44,361 nt of DNA from DATJBF01 sp035515475. GTDB lineage: Bacteria; Verrucomicrobiota; Verrucomicrobiia; Palsa-1439. The translations under genes were made by a program, and so were the position numbers. The stretch's first letter is position 1. Each line of letters begins with the position of its first letter. The notes under the pieces were generated by a model. The model did no database searches and was not told where the DNA came from. It saw only the letters and a list, made by a program, of their open reading frames with translations. Shown in pieces: positions 22,837 through 31,465 of the stretch. The stretch is from assembly GCA_035515475.1 (NCBI GenBank), contig DATJBF010000040.1:1-44361 (forward strand), written 5' to 3'.

Positions 22837-25019
22837 ATTTGCTCAAGGGCGACACCCAAATTGTAGTGTGCCTCGGCGTAATCGGGCCGGATCCGCAGCG
22901 CTTGCTCATAATGCCCGATCGGCTCCGTAAGATGGCCCAGTCGAAACAGGGCAATCCCCAAGTTGTTATGTATCTCGGCGGAGTTGGGTTCGAGCTGCAA
23001 GGCATGTTCCAAGTGCTCGACTGCCTCCGGCAGTCGGCCCAGTCCCATCAGGGCTGCTCCCAGACTATTGTGCGTTTCCGCGTAATTGGGGTTGATCCGC
23101 AACGCTTGCTCCAAGTGCTCGACTGCTTCCGGTAGTCGGCCCAATCTCATCAGCGCGACACCTAGGTTGTAGTGCGCCTCGGCAAAATCAGGGCGAAGCC
23201 GAGCCGCTTGCCTCCACTGTTCCATGGCGTCCTCAAGCCGGCCGTCCTGCAACAGTGAGGTTCCCAAGTTGTAGTGCGCCTCAGCGTAATCGGGCTTGAG
23301 ACGCAGTGCCTTCTCATAATACGAGATGCCTTGTTGTGTCCTCCCCGCTCGCACCAAGGCAGCTCCCAGATTGCAATATGCCTCGGCGTAGTCAGGATTG
23401 ACCACCAATGCCTGCTCATACTGCGCTATCGCCTCTGGAATCCTGCCCACTCTCGCCAGAGCAACCCCCAAATTGTTGTGAGCCTCGGCATAGCCTGGGT
23501 TGAGCTGTAGAGCGTGCTCGTACTGCCCGATTGCCTCGGGGAGCTTGCCGAGCTGCGAATAGGCGAGCCCAAAGGTGTTGTCTGTTAGGGCATAATGCTC
23601 AACGCTTGCTAACAGGTTAAACGTGACGGAGAAACCCAGCAGCAGACACCAACCCAACCGCACCACATGCCGCAAAACCGGACGGGCAGTCATCGCCAGC
23701 TCCAGTTCGAGGATGCCGATGACGGCTAAGAGAACCAGAGCGGGCAGAAACTCCACCTCGTAGCGGGCAGAGGTAAAGAAGTACAGGCACATGGTCAGCG
23801 CGCAAATGGCAAAAAAAATAGCCACCGCCGTCAGGAAACTGCACAGCATCGGGCGTGTCTTCGTCGACCGGCCAGCCAGCAACCCGACTAGGGCCACCCA
23901 CACTAGGGGAACATTGGTCAGGATACCGAATGGATCCTGAACCACGGCGTGATCCATTGTCTGTGAAGTCGGCAGGGCGATTTCGCGCAGGTATGGAAAG
24001 TGACTAGACCAACGCGCTGGCTCCAGAAAATAAACCCGGAAGTTGAACGAGAGATGGCTTAGTGCAAACAACTGTCGATTAATCAAGTGTTCCGCATTCA
24101 ACATGTACCGCATGCCGAATTCGAACGGATTGCCGAAGCGCAAGGCATTGTATAGCATCAGCCCTAACCCGATCAGTAGGATCGGCACGGTCGCCGCTAT
24201 CAGTGGGATCGAGATCTTCCGCCGCTCACGCCACGCCTGAGCCACCGGCACCAACAAGATCACCGCGCCAAACAACAAAGACGGCCGCGCCCCCAACGCC
24301 AACCCATAAACCGCGCTCGCTGCCGCCAGCCACCAGCACCTCCGTTCCGGCTCGTGCAACGCGCACCAAATCGCCGCCAGAGCCAGCGTTGTTAGCATAT
24401 ACCCGCAACTGATCGCCACTTCGTAAACGCTGCACCGAGTCAACAGCACCGGCACACCTGTCGCCAAGCCCAGCGCCAGCGAGCAGACCGCCACCACTGC
24501 GGTGCTCACCTCCGCAAAATAGCGTCGCCACGAAGCTCGCAGCAATCCCACGCTGGCTAGGAAGCCGATCGTGCAAAAGACCGCGACCGCCTGTCGGTGA
24601 AGCAGGTAATGGCCGGTCAGCGCCGCAAATGGCCAGAAGAGTATCAGCGCGGGCGTAACCCCGAAGAAGAGGTAAAGCCGTCCCCTATAGTAGCTCAGGT
24701 CGAGCACCCCCCCCCCCGCACAGGACACCGAGCGATACGGGGAATTGGCGTTCGGATCGTAGGGGTCAGTGAGTTGAGCGAGCCCAGCCGGCACATCCTT
24801 TTTCAGATTGAGTTGGCCTGCGCGAAAGCCCTGCACCAAGAGATTGTAGTACCTGTCTGCGGGATTAAAACCCGAGACTTCCAAACAGCCTGACCGGGCC
24901 GCAAAAGCGTAAACCCCAACAACCAGCCCACACGCAGCCCCCAAAATTCCGCCCTGTATCCACCGAGAACTTGCTCCGTGCAATTCAGGCTTCCTGCGAT
25001 CTGGACTGCTGTCCGTCAT
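22731..25019 (-). CDS. Membrane-TPR protein A1 (family A, 8 TPR units)
   Basis: 762 residues. N-terminal half about residues 20-465 with many hydrophobic helices; it carries the family A signature YYNLLVQGFRAGQLNL, a DPYDPNAN motif and LDLSYYRGRLYLFFGVTP, patterns found in GT-C-like or unclassified glycosyltransferase-like membrane proteins. The C-terminal half is eight 34-residue TPR units (NLGVAL...GR..EAI..YEQAL...P) and a short cap (AAAQKALARLRGAP). Compared with A2 and A3 it has an extra loop before LDLSYY (SPYRSVSCAGG) that contains an 11-G run. It is last in the array and lies after a coupled 44-codon relic ORF. Function unknown. Confidence 0.82.
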   Translation of the reverse strand: MTDSSPDRRKPELHGASSRWIQGGILGAACGLVVGVYAFAARSGCLEVSGFNPADRYYNLLVQGFRAGQLNLKKDVPAGLAQLTDPYDPNANSPYRSVSCAGGGVLDLSYYRGRLYLFFGVTPALILFWPFAALTGHYLLHRQAVAVFCTIGFLASVGLLRASWRRYFAEVSTAVVAVCSLALGLATGVPVLLTRCSVYEVAISCGYMLTTLALAAIWCALHEPERRCWWLAAASAVYGLALGARPSLLFGAVILLVPVAQAWRERRKISIPLIAATVPILLIGLGLMLYNALRFGNPFEFGMRYMLNAEHLINRQLFALSHLSFNFRVYFLEPARWSSHFPYLREIALPTSQTMDHAVVQDPFGILTNVPLVWVALVGLLAGRSTKTRPMLCSFLTAVAIFFAICALTMCLYFFTSARYEVEFLPALVLLAVIGILELELAMTARPVLRHVVRLGWCLLLGFSVTFNLLASVEHYALTDNTFGLAYSQLGKLPEAIGQYEHALQLNPGYAEAHNNLGVALARVGRIPEAIAQYEQALVVNPDYAEAYCNLGAALVRAGRTQQGISYYEKALRLKPDYAEAHYNLGTSLLQDGRLEDAMEQWRQAARLRPDFAEAHYNLGVALMRLGRLPEAVEHLEQALRINPNYAETHNSLGAALMGLGRLPEAVEHLEHALQLEPNSAEIHNNLGIALFRLGHLTEPIGHYEQALRIRPDYAEAHYNLGVALEQMGRVPEAIGHYEQALRLKPDFAAAQKALARLRGAP
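24707..24717 (-). repeat. G11 homopolymer inside A1
   Basis: Eleven consecutive C on the plus strand (G on the coding strand) in the codons for A-G-G-G-V. Paralogues A2 and A3 have no tract here. A change of one base would shift the frame at about residue 103-105, inside the membrane half. Confidence 0.9.
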
Positions 25020-25027
25020 CTCGGACC

Positions 25028-25162
25028 TCAGTCGCCACGCTGCGTTAGCGTATCGGGGATTGACGCGGAGTCATCGTGGAAGGACCGACGCGTGAAGCTG
25101 TTGTGTTGGGGCAAGAATCCGGCCGATACTAGCAGGGAGGCGGCGAGCTTCTGTCCTTTCAT
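25028..25162 (-). pseudogene. Relic of a family B N-terminus (or leader ORF) before A1
   Basis: An open frame of 44 codons beginning MKGQK and containing HNSFT, DD and SIP at the positions where full family B genes have MKGQK...NSFTG...DD..SIPENPTIR. Stop TGA is 8 nt before the ATG of A1. The first 45 codons of a family B gene have been kept with their promoter, while the rest has been replaced by a family A gene. It could be a leader peptide translated and coupled to A1, or only debris. It is the main content of the 323-nt gap between A1 and B1. Confidence 0.75.
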
Positions 25163-25171
25163 GAGGAAGAG

Positions 25172-25200
25172 AGTGTATTCGAAATGGCGGATCACAGCCA
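25172..25200 (-). promoter_or_regulatory. Array promoter-like motif, copy before relic 1
   Basis: Minus strand: TGGCTG, 17 nt, TACACT, then exactly 9 nt to the ATG at 25162. The spacer ends in TTTCGAA, as in other copies. No Shine-Dalgarno sequence. Confidence 0.55.
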
Positions 25201-25279
25201 GCCGGATTTCTACCAGTCGCGGTCACGTGAAGCGTAATTAATCGCCCTGCGGCCCGCGGAGAGTGGCGACAGCGCCAGC

Positions 25280-25325
25280 CTCGGCAACTCGACCCTGAGG
25301 GTTCGCAAATCGTTCAACGTGGGGA
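25280..25325. repeat. Conserved intergenic element, copy 1
   Basis: CTCGGCAACTCGACCCTGAG followed by GGTTCGCAAATCGTTCAACG and TGGGGA. The core contains a near-palindrome CGACCCTGAGGGTTCG. Five similar copies occur in the array, each with the promoter-like motif. Confidence 0.7.
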
Positions 25326-25448
25326 CGCGACTCTTTGGCCATCTACGGAGCACCCCGGAGTCGCGCCAACGCCTTCTGCGCCGCAGCGAAATCGGGTTTG
25401 AGCCGTAACGCCTGCTCGTAATGTCCGATTGCTTCTGGCACCCGGCCC
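25320..25448. repeat. 3'-end repeat shared by A1 and B1 (copy in B1)
   Basis: Partner of 22708-22836; one mismatch in 129 bp. It covers the stop of B1 and most of its last TPR unit. Confidence 0.9.
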
Positions 25449-27391
25449 GTCTGCTCCAGGGCGACACCGAGATTGTAGTGCGCCTCGGGATAATCCGGCT
25501 TGAACCGGAGCGCCTGCTGGTACTGTGCAATCGCCTCCGGCAGCTTGCCCTCTAGCAGGAAACTGTTCCCCAGATTGTTGTGCGCTTCGGGGTAATCCGG
25601 TTTGAGCCGCAGCGCCCGTTGGTAATCGTCGACTGCCTGATCCATCTGGCCCATCCGCTGTCGAGCGACCCCCAGATCGTACTGGCCCTCGGCAAGTTCG
25701 GGATTGATGCGCAGCGCTTCTTCGTACTGCGCCACGGCTTCCGTCACCCGGCCTTGTTGGAGCAGGGCGTTGCCCATATTGTTGTGCGTCTCGGCGGAGC
25801 GGGGGTTGATCTGCAAGGCCTGTTTGAACTGCTCCATCGCTTTTGGCACTCGGCCCTGTTGCAGGAGCGCGTTTCCCAGGTTGTTGTGCGCCTCGGCGTA
25901 GCGTGGCTGGATTTGCAACGCCTGCTCGAAGTGTTCGATCGCCTCTGTCACTCGGCCCTCTTGGAGGAGAACGAGTCCCAGATTGTTGAGCGCCCGGAAA
26001 GAATCCGTCTTCAGATGCAGCGCCTGCTCGAAGTGCCGGCTCGCTTCAGTGATTCGGCCTTCCGTTTCCAAGGCAAGAGCGTAGTAGTAGTGCGCTGCGG
26101 CGTTCTTGGGGAACTTGGCCGCGGCGGCCCCCCAAAGGCTGAGTTCGCTGCGGTAGTCCTGATTGCGCCGCCAGGTGAGAAGCCCTAACCCGATCGTCAG
26201 TGCCGCCAGAACCGCGAACGCACGCCGGCCTGCCACGGAGTACAGCCCGATCACCACCACACTCACAATCGCGGCCAACGGCAGGTACATCCGATGTTCG
26301 CAAAACAGATCGCTGAGCGGAATGAAACTCGAACTCGGTGCCAAGATCAGAAAAAACCACGCGCCCACGAATCCCCATGCCGTGCGCTTTCGCCAGGCCC
26401 AAGCTGTCCCTGCCAGGAGAATCAGGACCACAATCGCGGACGGCACAATGTCCGTCCACGTTCTGGCGATAAGCCAGCCGACGCGCACGCCGAGCGGGGT
26501 CGGCCACAGGGACAGCCGCAGGTAATCGAGGATCACTCCCGGTTGGGTCGCCAGATACTGCCGCCACGTTATTCCGCCGCTCCCGGCCAGTGTCAATGCA
26601 TTGCGGACAGTCAGGATCAGCAGCCAGCCAAGCACCAACCAGGTGGCGGCCAGCCCGCAATACAGCGGCCGGCGGCGCCGCCACGCTTCTCGGAACGAAC
26701 TGGAAAGAAACGCCCGGTCGTACAGCATCACCGTCACCGGAGCTGTCGCCATCACCTCTTTGCTGGCCATTCCGAACGCACACGCGGCGACCGATAAGCC
26801 GTACCACAGCCGGCGCCATGAACCATCTCCCATCAACCATTTCCCATTTCCCACAGGTGGCGGCTCGGCGCCCCGGATGAAACAATACAACGTGAGCAGG
26901 TAGAACAGTCCCATGATCGACTCGGCGCGTTGAATCATGTAAGTCACCGACTCGGTCTGCAGCGGATGCACCGTCCAGAGAACCGCCACGGCCAAAGCCA
27001 GTTCGTCAGCCGCTGCGCCGAACCGTTCGCGCAGAGCCGGCCCCGATCGCATCGGGGCCGGCTGCAGCAGCGTCCGACGCACAATGCCGAACAGGGTCAG
27101 CCCCGCAAGGATATGAACGGCCAGGTTCAGCGCGTGGTATCCCCACACGTGGTAGCCGCCGAGGGCGTAGTTGATGGCCAGAGAAAGATTGATCACGGGC
27201 CGGCCTTCCACGGTGATCCCACCCCGCCGAGGCGGCGACAAACACTGCCAGATTGGCCAGAGATGCCGGATCGTCGGGTTCTTGGGGATGGACTCCAGGT
27301 CGTCACGGACGAACGCACCCGTGAAGCTGTTGTGATAGGCCAGTATCCCTGCCACTACGACCACCAGCGGGAAAAACTTCCGTGCGTTCAT
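25343..27391 (-). CDS. Membrane-TPR protein B1 (family B, TMTC-like, 7 TPR units)
   Basis: 682 residues. N-terminus MNARKFFPLVVVVAG is one membrane helix, then YHNSFTGAFVRDDLESIPKN with an acidic DD in the first extracytoplasmic loop, as in GT-C glycosyltransferases and eukaryotic TMTC proteins. Next come EGRPVINLSLAINYALGG and WTVHPLQTESVTYMIQRAES, the conserved TMTC-like block, and further helices to about residue 425. Seven TPR units follow. Family knowledge: TMTC proteins are GT-C O-mannosyltransferases fused to TPRs; equivalent activity here is inference. After CFIRG it carries a repeat-derived loop (GNGKWLMGDGSW). The start lacks a ribosome-binding site. Confidence 0.85.
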   Translation of the reverse strand: MNARKFFPLVVVVAGILAYHNSFTGAFVRDDLESIPKNPTIRHLWPIWQCLSPPRRGGITVEGRPVINLSLAINYALGGYHVWGYHALNLAVHILAGLTLFGIVRRTLLQPAPMRSGPALRERFGAAADELALAVAVLWTVHPLQTESVTYMIQRAESIMGLFYLLTLYCFIRGAEPPPVGNGKWLMGDGSWRRLWYGLSVAACAFGMASKEVMATAPVTVMLYDRAFLSSSFREAWRRRRPLYCGLAATWLVLGWLLILTVRNALTLAGSGGITWRQYLATQPGVILDYLRLSLWPTPLGVRVGWLIARTWTDIVPSAIVVLILLAGTAWAWRKRTAWGFVGAWFFLILAPSSSFIPLSDLFCEHRMYLPLAAIVSVVVIGLYSVAGRRAFAVLAALTIGLGLLTWRRNQDYRSELSLWGAAAAKFPKNAAAHYYYALALETEGRITEASRHFEQALHLKTDSFRALNNLGLVLLQEGRVTEAIEHFEQALQIQPRYAEAHNNLGNALLQQGRVPKAMEQFKQALQINPRSAETHNNMGNALLQQGRVTEAVAQYEEALRINPELAEGQYDLGVARQRMGQMDQAVDDYQRALRLKPDYPEAHNNLGNSFLLEGKLPEAIAQYQQALRFKPDYPEAHYNLGVALEQTGRVPEAIGHYEQALRLKPDFAAAQKALARLRGAP
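26818..26860. repeat. GGGAAATGG-type short repeat in a loop of B1
   Basis: Direct short motifs CCATCTCCCAT, CCATTTCCCATTTCCCA on the plus strand, translated as GNGKWLMGDGSW. B4 has a nearly identical insert at the same place; B2 and B3 do not. Confidence 0.7.
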
Positions 27392-27400
27392 GGGCGACGC

Positions 27401-27429
27401 AGTTTATTCGAAACGGCGGCTGGCAGCCA
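27401..27429 (-). promoter_or_regulatory. Array promoter-like motif before B1
   Basis: Minus strand: TGGCTG, 17 nt ending in TTTCGAA, TAAACT, then 9 nt to the ATG at 27391. Confidence 0.55.
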
Positions 27430-27484
27430 GCCTCGAGGACTGTCGGGCCAACCGGACTTGTTCTGGTGGTGACGACAAGCTCAG

Positions 27485-27530
27485 CCTCGGCAACTCAACC
27501 CGGAAGGTTCGCAAATCGTTCAAGGCGGGA
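27485..27530. repeat. Conserved intergenic element, copy 2
   Basis: CCTCGGCAACTCAACCCGGA, then AGGTTCGCAAATCGTTCAAG. It lies just after the stop of B2 and before the B1 promoter-like motif. Confidence 0.7.
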
Positions 27531-27540
27531 CGGCTACTCT

Positions 27541-29136
27541 CTAGTGGGCTGCTGGCAGCCGCGCCAGGGCCCGCTGCGCCTCGACAAAATCGGGTTTGAG
27601 CCGCAACGCCTCCTGGTAATTCCCGCGGGCTTCCTCTATCCGGCCTGCCCGCTCCAAGGCGGTCCCCAGATTGCAGTGTGCCTCAGCGTCGTGGGGATTG
27701 ATCCACAGCACCCGCTCGAAATGCGTGATGGCATCGTTGGTCCTGCCCGCCTGCTCCAAGACGAGTGCCAGGTTGTAGTGAGCGTCGACGTAATTGGGAT
27801 TGAGCCGCAGCACCTGCTCCCAATACGTGATGGCCTCTTGGATCCTGCCCTCTCTCTGCAAGGCCAGTCCCAATTTGCACACTGCCGCGGGATGATTGGG
27901 GAACCCGGCCATCAGGTCGGGACGGAGCGCGACCTCGCTCCGGTAATCCTGGTTGCGCCGCCAAGTGAGAAATCCCAGTCCGATCGCGAGTGCAACGAAC
28001 ACTGCCAAACTGCGTCGGCCCATCCATGCATACAAACCCATCACGACGAGGCCCGCGACCGCCGCCAACGGCAAGTACATGCGATGTTCGGAGATCGGAG
28101 CGAACAGCGGGATGAAACTGGAACTCGGCGCGAGGATGAGAAAAAACCACGCGCCCAGGAATCCCCACACTGCGTTGGTTTTCCAGGCCCAAACCGACGC
28201 CCCCAAAAGCACCGGCACCACAACCATGGGCAGGAGAGTGCTTACCCATGTTTGGGAGATTTGCCACGGAGGATCCAGATAGAGAGGATGCGGCCACAAG
28301 GACGACCGCAGGTAGTAGAGGATTGCCGACGGCTGGGCTGTTAGGTATTCCCACCACGTGATGCCGCCGTTCCACGCATTGTTGGATTCGGAAGTGAACT
28401 TGCCGCCAATAGCGAATACGACCCCCTGCAGGATCCACGTGCCGGCCAAGGCAGCGTACAACGGCCAGCGCTGCCGCCACGCCTTTCGGAACGAGCCGGA
28501 AACAAACACCCGGTCGTACAGCAACACCATCACCGGAGCGGTGACGATCACCTCTTTGGTGGCCGTCCCCAACGCGCACGCAGTCACCGACAGGCCGTAC
28601 CACAGCCGCGCCCACGGCGACTCGACTCCACGGATGAAGCAATACAGCGTGAGCAGATAGAGCAATCCCATGATCGATTCGGCCCGCTGAATGATGTAGG
28701 TCACCGACTCAGTCTGCAGGGGGTGGACGGCCCAGAGGACGGCGGTGGCCAGGGCCAATTCGTTGGCGGCGGCGCCGAACCGCTCGCCCAAGGCAGGCTG
28801 GAGAAGCGTCCGGCGCACAAGGCCCAGCAAGGTTAGACCCGCGAGGATGTGGATGGCCAGGTTGAACGCGTGGTATCCCCACACGTTGTAGCCGCCAAGG
28901 GCGTAGTTGATGGCCAGCGACAAATTGAGGAGCGGACGGCCTTCGACCGTAAGTCCGCGCAGGCCGAGTTGGCGCGGGGGCGACAACGCTTGCCAGATCG
29001 GCCAGAGACGCCGGATGGTCGGGTTCTCTGGGATCGACAACAGGTCGTCGAAGATGAACGGACCGGTGAAGCTGTTGGAGTAGGCCAACAGCCCCGCCGC
29101 CACCACCAGCAACGGCATGAACTTCTGGCCCTTCAT
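27541..29136 (-). CDS. Membrane-TPR protein B2 (family B, TMTC-like, 3 TPR units)
   Basis: 531 residues, the shortest of the array because it has only three TPR units and a cap. N-terminus MKGQKFMPLLVVAAG, then YSNSFTGPFIFDDLLSIPEN (DD motif), EGRPLLNLSLAINYALGG and WAVHPLQTESVTYIIQRAES. The loop after CFIRG is short (VESPWAR), with neither the GGGAAATGG insert nor a homopolymer. The last residues (ARLPAAH) differ from its neighbours. The membrane half is otherwise closely parallel to B1, B3 and B4. Function as for B1: possible GT-C glycosyltransferase, inferred. Confidence 0.84.
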   Translation of the reverse strand: MKGQKFMPLLVVAAGLLAYSNSFTGPFIFDDLLSIPENPTIRRLWPIWQALSPPRQLGLRGLTVEGRPLLNLSLAINYALGGYNVWGYHAFNLAIHILAGLTLLGLVRRTLLQPALGERFGAAANELALATAVLWAVHPLQTESVTYIIQRAESIMGLLYLLTLYCFIRGVESPWARLWYGLSVTACALGTATKEVIVTAPVMVLLYDRVFVSGSFRKAWRQRWPLYAALAGTWILQGVVFAIGGKFTSESNNAWNGGITWWEYLTAQPSAILYYLRSSLWPHPLYLDPPWQISQTWVSTLLPMVVVPVLLGASVWAWKTNAVWGFLGAWFFLILAPSSSFIPLFAPISEHRMYLPLAAVAGLVVMGLYAWMGRRSLAVFVALAIGLGFLTWRRNQDYRSEVALRPDLMAGFPNHPAAVCKLGLALQREGRIQEAITYWEQVLRLNPNYVDAHYNLALVLEQAGRTNDAITHFERVLWINPHDAEAHCNLGTALERAGRIEEARGNYQEALRLKPDFVEAQRALARLPAAH

Positions 29137-29145
29137 GACGAAGGC

Positions 29146-29174
29146 AGTCTATTCGAAACGGCCGGTGGCCGCCA
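29146..29174 (-). promoter_or_regulatory. Array promoter-like motif before B2
   Basis: Minus strand: TGGCGG, 17 nt ending in TTTCGAA, TAGACT, then 9 nt to the ATG at 29136. Confidence 0.55.
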
Positions 29175-29231
29175 GCTTCGAAAGCGTTTCGGCCAGATGG
29201 GATCGTTCTGGTCGCAACGACGGGGTCGGCC

Positions 29232-29275
29232 CCGGCAACTCAACCCCAAGGGTTCACGAATCGGTCAACGTGGGG
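29232..29275. repeat. Conserved intergenic element, copy 3
   Basis: CCGGCAACTCAACCCCAAGG, then GTTCACGAATCGGTCAACG and TGGGG, just after the stop of B3. Confidence 0.7.
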
Positions 29276-29289
29276 GAGCTTGCTACTTT

Positions 29290-31290
29290 CTACTGGGAAG
29301 CTCGCAGCCGAGCTAGGGCCGTCTGCGCCGCAGCGAAATCGGGTTTGAGCCGCAGTGCTTGCTCGTACTGCGTGGCTGCCTCCTGCACCCGGCCCAGTTG
29401 CTCCAGGGCGCCCCCCAAATTGTAGTGTGCCTCGGCGAAATCAGGTTTGATCTGCACCGCCTTCTGAAAATGTTCCACTGCCTCCGGCACCTTTTGCCGG
29501 CGAACGAGGGCGATGCCCAGGTTGTTCTGGGCCTCAGCATAATCGGGTTTGATTCGCAGGGCTTGCTCATAATGGGCAATGGCCTCCGGCAGCCGGCCCA
29601 CCTGCTCGAGGGTGAATCCCAAGTTGCTGTGCGCCTCAGCGAAGTCAGGTTTGATTCGCAGCGCCTGCTCGTAGTGTGCGATTGCCTCCGACAGGCGGCC
29701 CAATCGCATCAAGATGTTCGCCAAATTGTAGTGGATGTTGACGTCATCCGGTTTGATGCGCAACGCCTGCTGGAAATGTCTGATGGCGTCCTGCACCTGA
29801 CCGAGTCCCATCAAGGCAACACCCAGGTTGTAGTGCGCCTCAGCGAAGTCAGGGTTGATCCGTAGCGCCTGCTGGAAATGCCTGATGGCGTCCTGCACCT
29901 GACCCAGTTCCATCAAGGCAAATCCCAGGTTGTTATGCGCTGCAGCGTAATCGGGCTGGATTCGCACAGCCTGCTCATACTGCGCGACCGCTTCTTGAAC
30001 CCTGCCTGCCCTCAGCAGGGCGTCCCCCAAGTTGTAATGTGCCCGGGGCTGATTGGGAAACCTGGCCACTGCGTCAGCCCGGATCGCAATTTCGCTTCGG
30101 TAATCCTGATTGCGTCGCCATGTGAGAAATCCTAAGCTGATTGCTACCGCAACGAACACCGCCAAACTTCGCCGGCCCATCACCGAATACAATCCCATCA
30201 CCACCAGACTCACGACGGCCGCCAACGGCAAGTACATGCGGTGTTCGTAAATCACATCGTGAAGTGGAATAAAGCTCGAACTCGGCGCCAGGATCAGAAA
30301 GAACCAGGCGCCTGCAAATCCCCAGACCGGGTTCCTTCGCCAAGCCCAAGCGGTCGCTCCCAGCAGGACCGCCATCACCAGCGCCGGCGGCAGAATGCTC
30401 ATCCACGTTCTAGCGATTGGCCACGGGTGATTCATACAGAGTGGAGATGGCCACACCGACAGTCGCAGGTAATAAAGGATTACCCCCGGCTCAGTCGCCA
30501 GGTACTCCCGCCAACTCAGGTCGAAATGCTGCCGTTCAGTCGATACATAGGCTAGGACACGTGCGGAAACCACCATAAAACCCAGTACGACCCAGGTGCC
30601 GGTCAGGGCAACATACAGCAGCCAGCGTCGCCGCCACAGCTCGCGGAACGATCCCGAAACAAACGCCCGGTCGTAAAGCAGTACCAGCAATGGGGCCGAA
30701 ACCATCACCTCTTTGCTGGCCATTCCCAAGGCACAGGCGACAACAGACAAGGCGTACCACAGGTGAGCGCGTGGGGGGGGGGGGGCGGTTCCCCGGATGA
30801 AGCAATAGAGCGTGAGCAGGTAGAACAAACCCATGATTGATTCGGCCCGCTGAATCACATACGTCACCGCTTCGGTCTGCAGCGGGTGGACCGTCCAAAG
30901 CACCGCTACAGCTAGGGCCAATTCATCGGCCGCAGCGCCGAACCGATTGCGCAACGGCGGCTGCAACAGCGTCCGACGCACAATGCCCAGCAGGGTCAGA
31001 CCCGCGAGGATGTGGATGGTCAGGTTAAACGCGTGATATCCCCACACGTTGTAGCCGCCGAGGGCATAATTGATGGCTAGCGACAGATTGATCAACGGTC
31101 GGCCTTCCACCGTAAGCCAACCGCTATGCGGCGGCGACAGGGGTTCCCAGATCGGCCAGAGATGGCGAATCGTCGGGTTCTCAGGGATTGACCTCAAGTC
31201 GTCATCTACGAACGCACCCGTGAAACTGTTGTGATACGCCAAGAGCCCGGCGGCAATCACCAGCAGTGGGAGGAACTTCCGCGCTCTCAT
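29290..31290 (-). CDS. Membrane-TPR protein B3 (family B, TMTC-like, 7 TPR units)
   Basis: 666 residues. MRARKFLPLLVIAAG, YHNSFTGAFVDDDLRSIPEN (here a DDD), EGRPLINLSLAINYALGG and WTVHPLQTEAVTYVIQRAES show family B. The loop after CFIRG reads TAPPPPRAH and is encoded by a run of 13 C. Seven TPR units start at about residue 414; units 2 and 3 are almost identical in DNA (29764-29818 and 29866-29920), a recent internal duplication. The last 94 bp are nearly identical to the end of C1. Function inferred as for B1. Confidence 0.84.
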   Translation of the reverse strand: MRARKFLPLLVIAAGLLAYHNSFTGAFVDDDLRSIPENPTIRHLWPIWEPLSPPHSGWLTVEGRPLINLSLAINYALGGYNVWGYHAFNLTIHILAGLTLLGIVRRTLLQPPLRNRFGAAADELALAVAVLWTVHPLQTEAVTYVIQRAESIMGLFYLLTLYCFIRGTAPPPPRAHLWYALSVVACALGMASKEVMVSAPLLVLLYDRAFVSGSFRELWRRRWLLYVALTGTWVVLGFMVVSARVLAYVSTERQHFDLSWREYLATEPGVILYYLRLSVWPSPLCMNHPWPIARTWMSILPPALVMAVLLGATAWAWRRNPVWGFAGAWFFLILAPSSSFIPLHDVIYEHRMYLPLAAVVSLVVMGLYSVMGRRSLAVFVAVAISLGFLTWRRNQDYRSEIAIRADAVARFPNQPRAHYNLGDALLRAGRVQEAVAQYEQAVRIQPDYAAAHNNLGFALMELGQVQDAIRHFQQALRINPDFAEAHYNLGVALMGLGQVQDAIRHFQQALRIKPDDVNIHYNLANILMRLGRLSEAIAHYEQALRIKPDFAEAHSNLGFTLEQVGRLPEAIAHYEQALRIKPDYAEAQNNLGIALVRRQKVPEAVEHFQKAVQIKPDFAEAHYNLGGALEQLGRVQEAATQYEQALRLKPDFAAAQTALARLRASQ
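30773..30785 (-). repeat. C13 homopolymer inside B3
   Basis: Thirteen consecutive G on the plus strand (C on the coding strand), encoding A-P-P-P-P in the loop after CFIRG, about residues 169-173. A one-base change would truncate the protein in its membrane half. Confidence 0.9.
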
Positions 31291-31299
31291 GGGGAGGGT

Positions 31300-31328
31300 A
31301 GTCTATCCGAAAGACGGGCTAGTAACCA
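31300..31328 (-). promoter_or_regulatory. Array promoter-like motif before B3
   Basis: Minus strand: TGGTTA, 17 nt ending in TTTCGGA, TAGACT, then 9 nt to the ATG at 31290. The upstream hexamer is the weakest of the set. Confidence 0.5.
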
Positions 31329-31404
31329 GCCAGACATATTCAGGGTGGTGCGTCAAAGCTGGTGGATCGGCATACAGCCAGGGCGAGCTGGCGGGAGGCT
31401 GGTT

Positions 31405-31448
31405 TCGTCAACTCAACACTAAAGATTCGCGAATCGGTCAACGTGTGG
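31405..31448. repeat. Conserved intergenic element, copy 4
   Basis: TTCGTCAACTCAACACTAAA, then GATTCGCGAATCGGTCAACG and TGTGG, just after the stop of C1. Confidence 0.65.
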
Positions 31449-31465
31449 AATCAACTCGCTACCTT

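Noticed and set aside
22745..23560. Regular repeats of about 102 bp that might look like a CRISPR or minisatellite array
   Set aside because: They are TPR-coding units in frame with diverged sequence; no short identical repeats with unique spacers.
25210..25530. 106-codon minus-strand frame spanning the B1 end and the following gap
   Set aside because: Out of frame with B1 and made of shadow TPR and spacer; the relic ORF at 25028-25162 explains the gap better.
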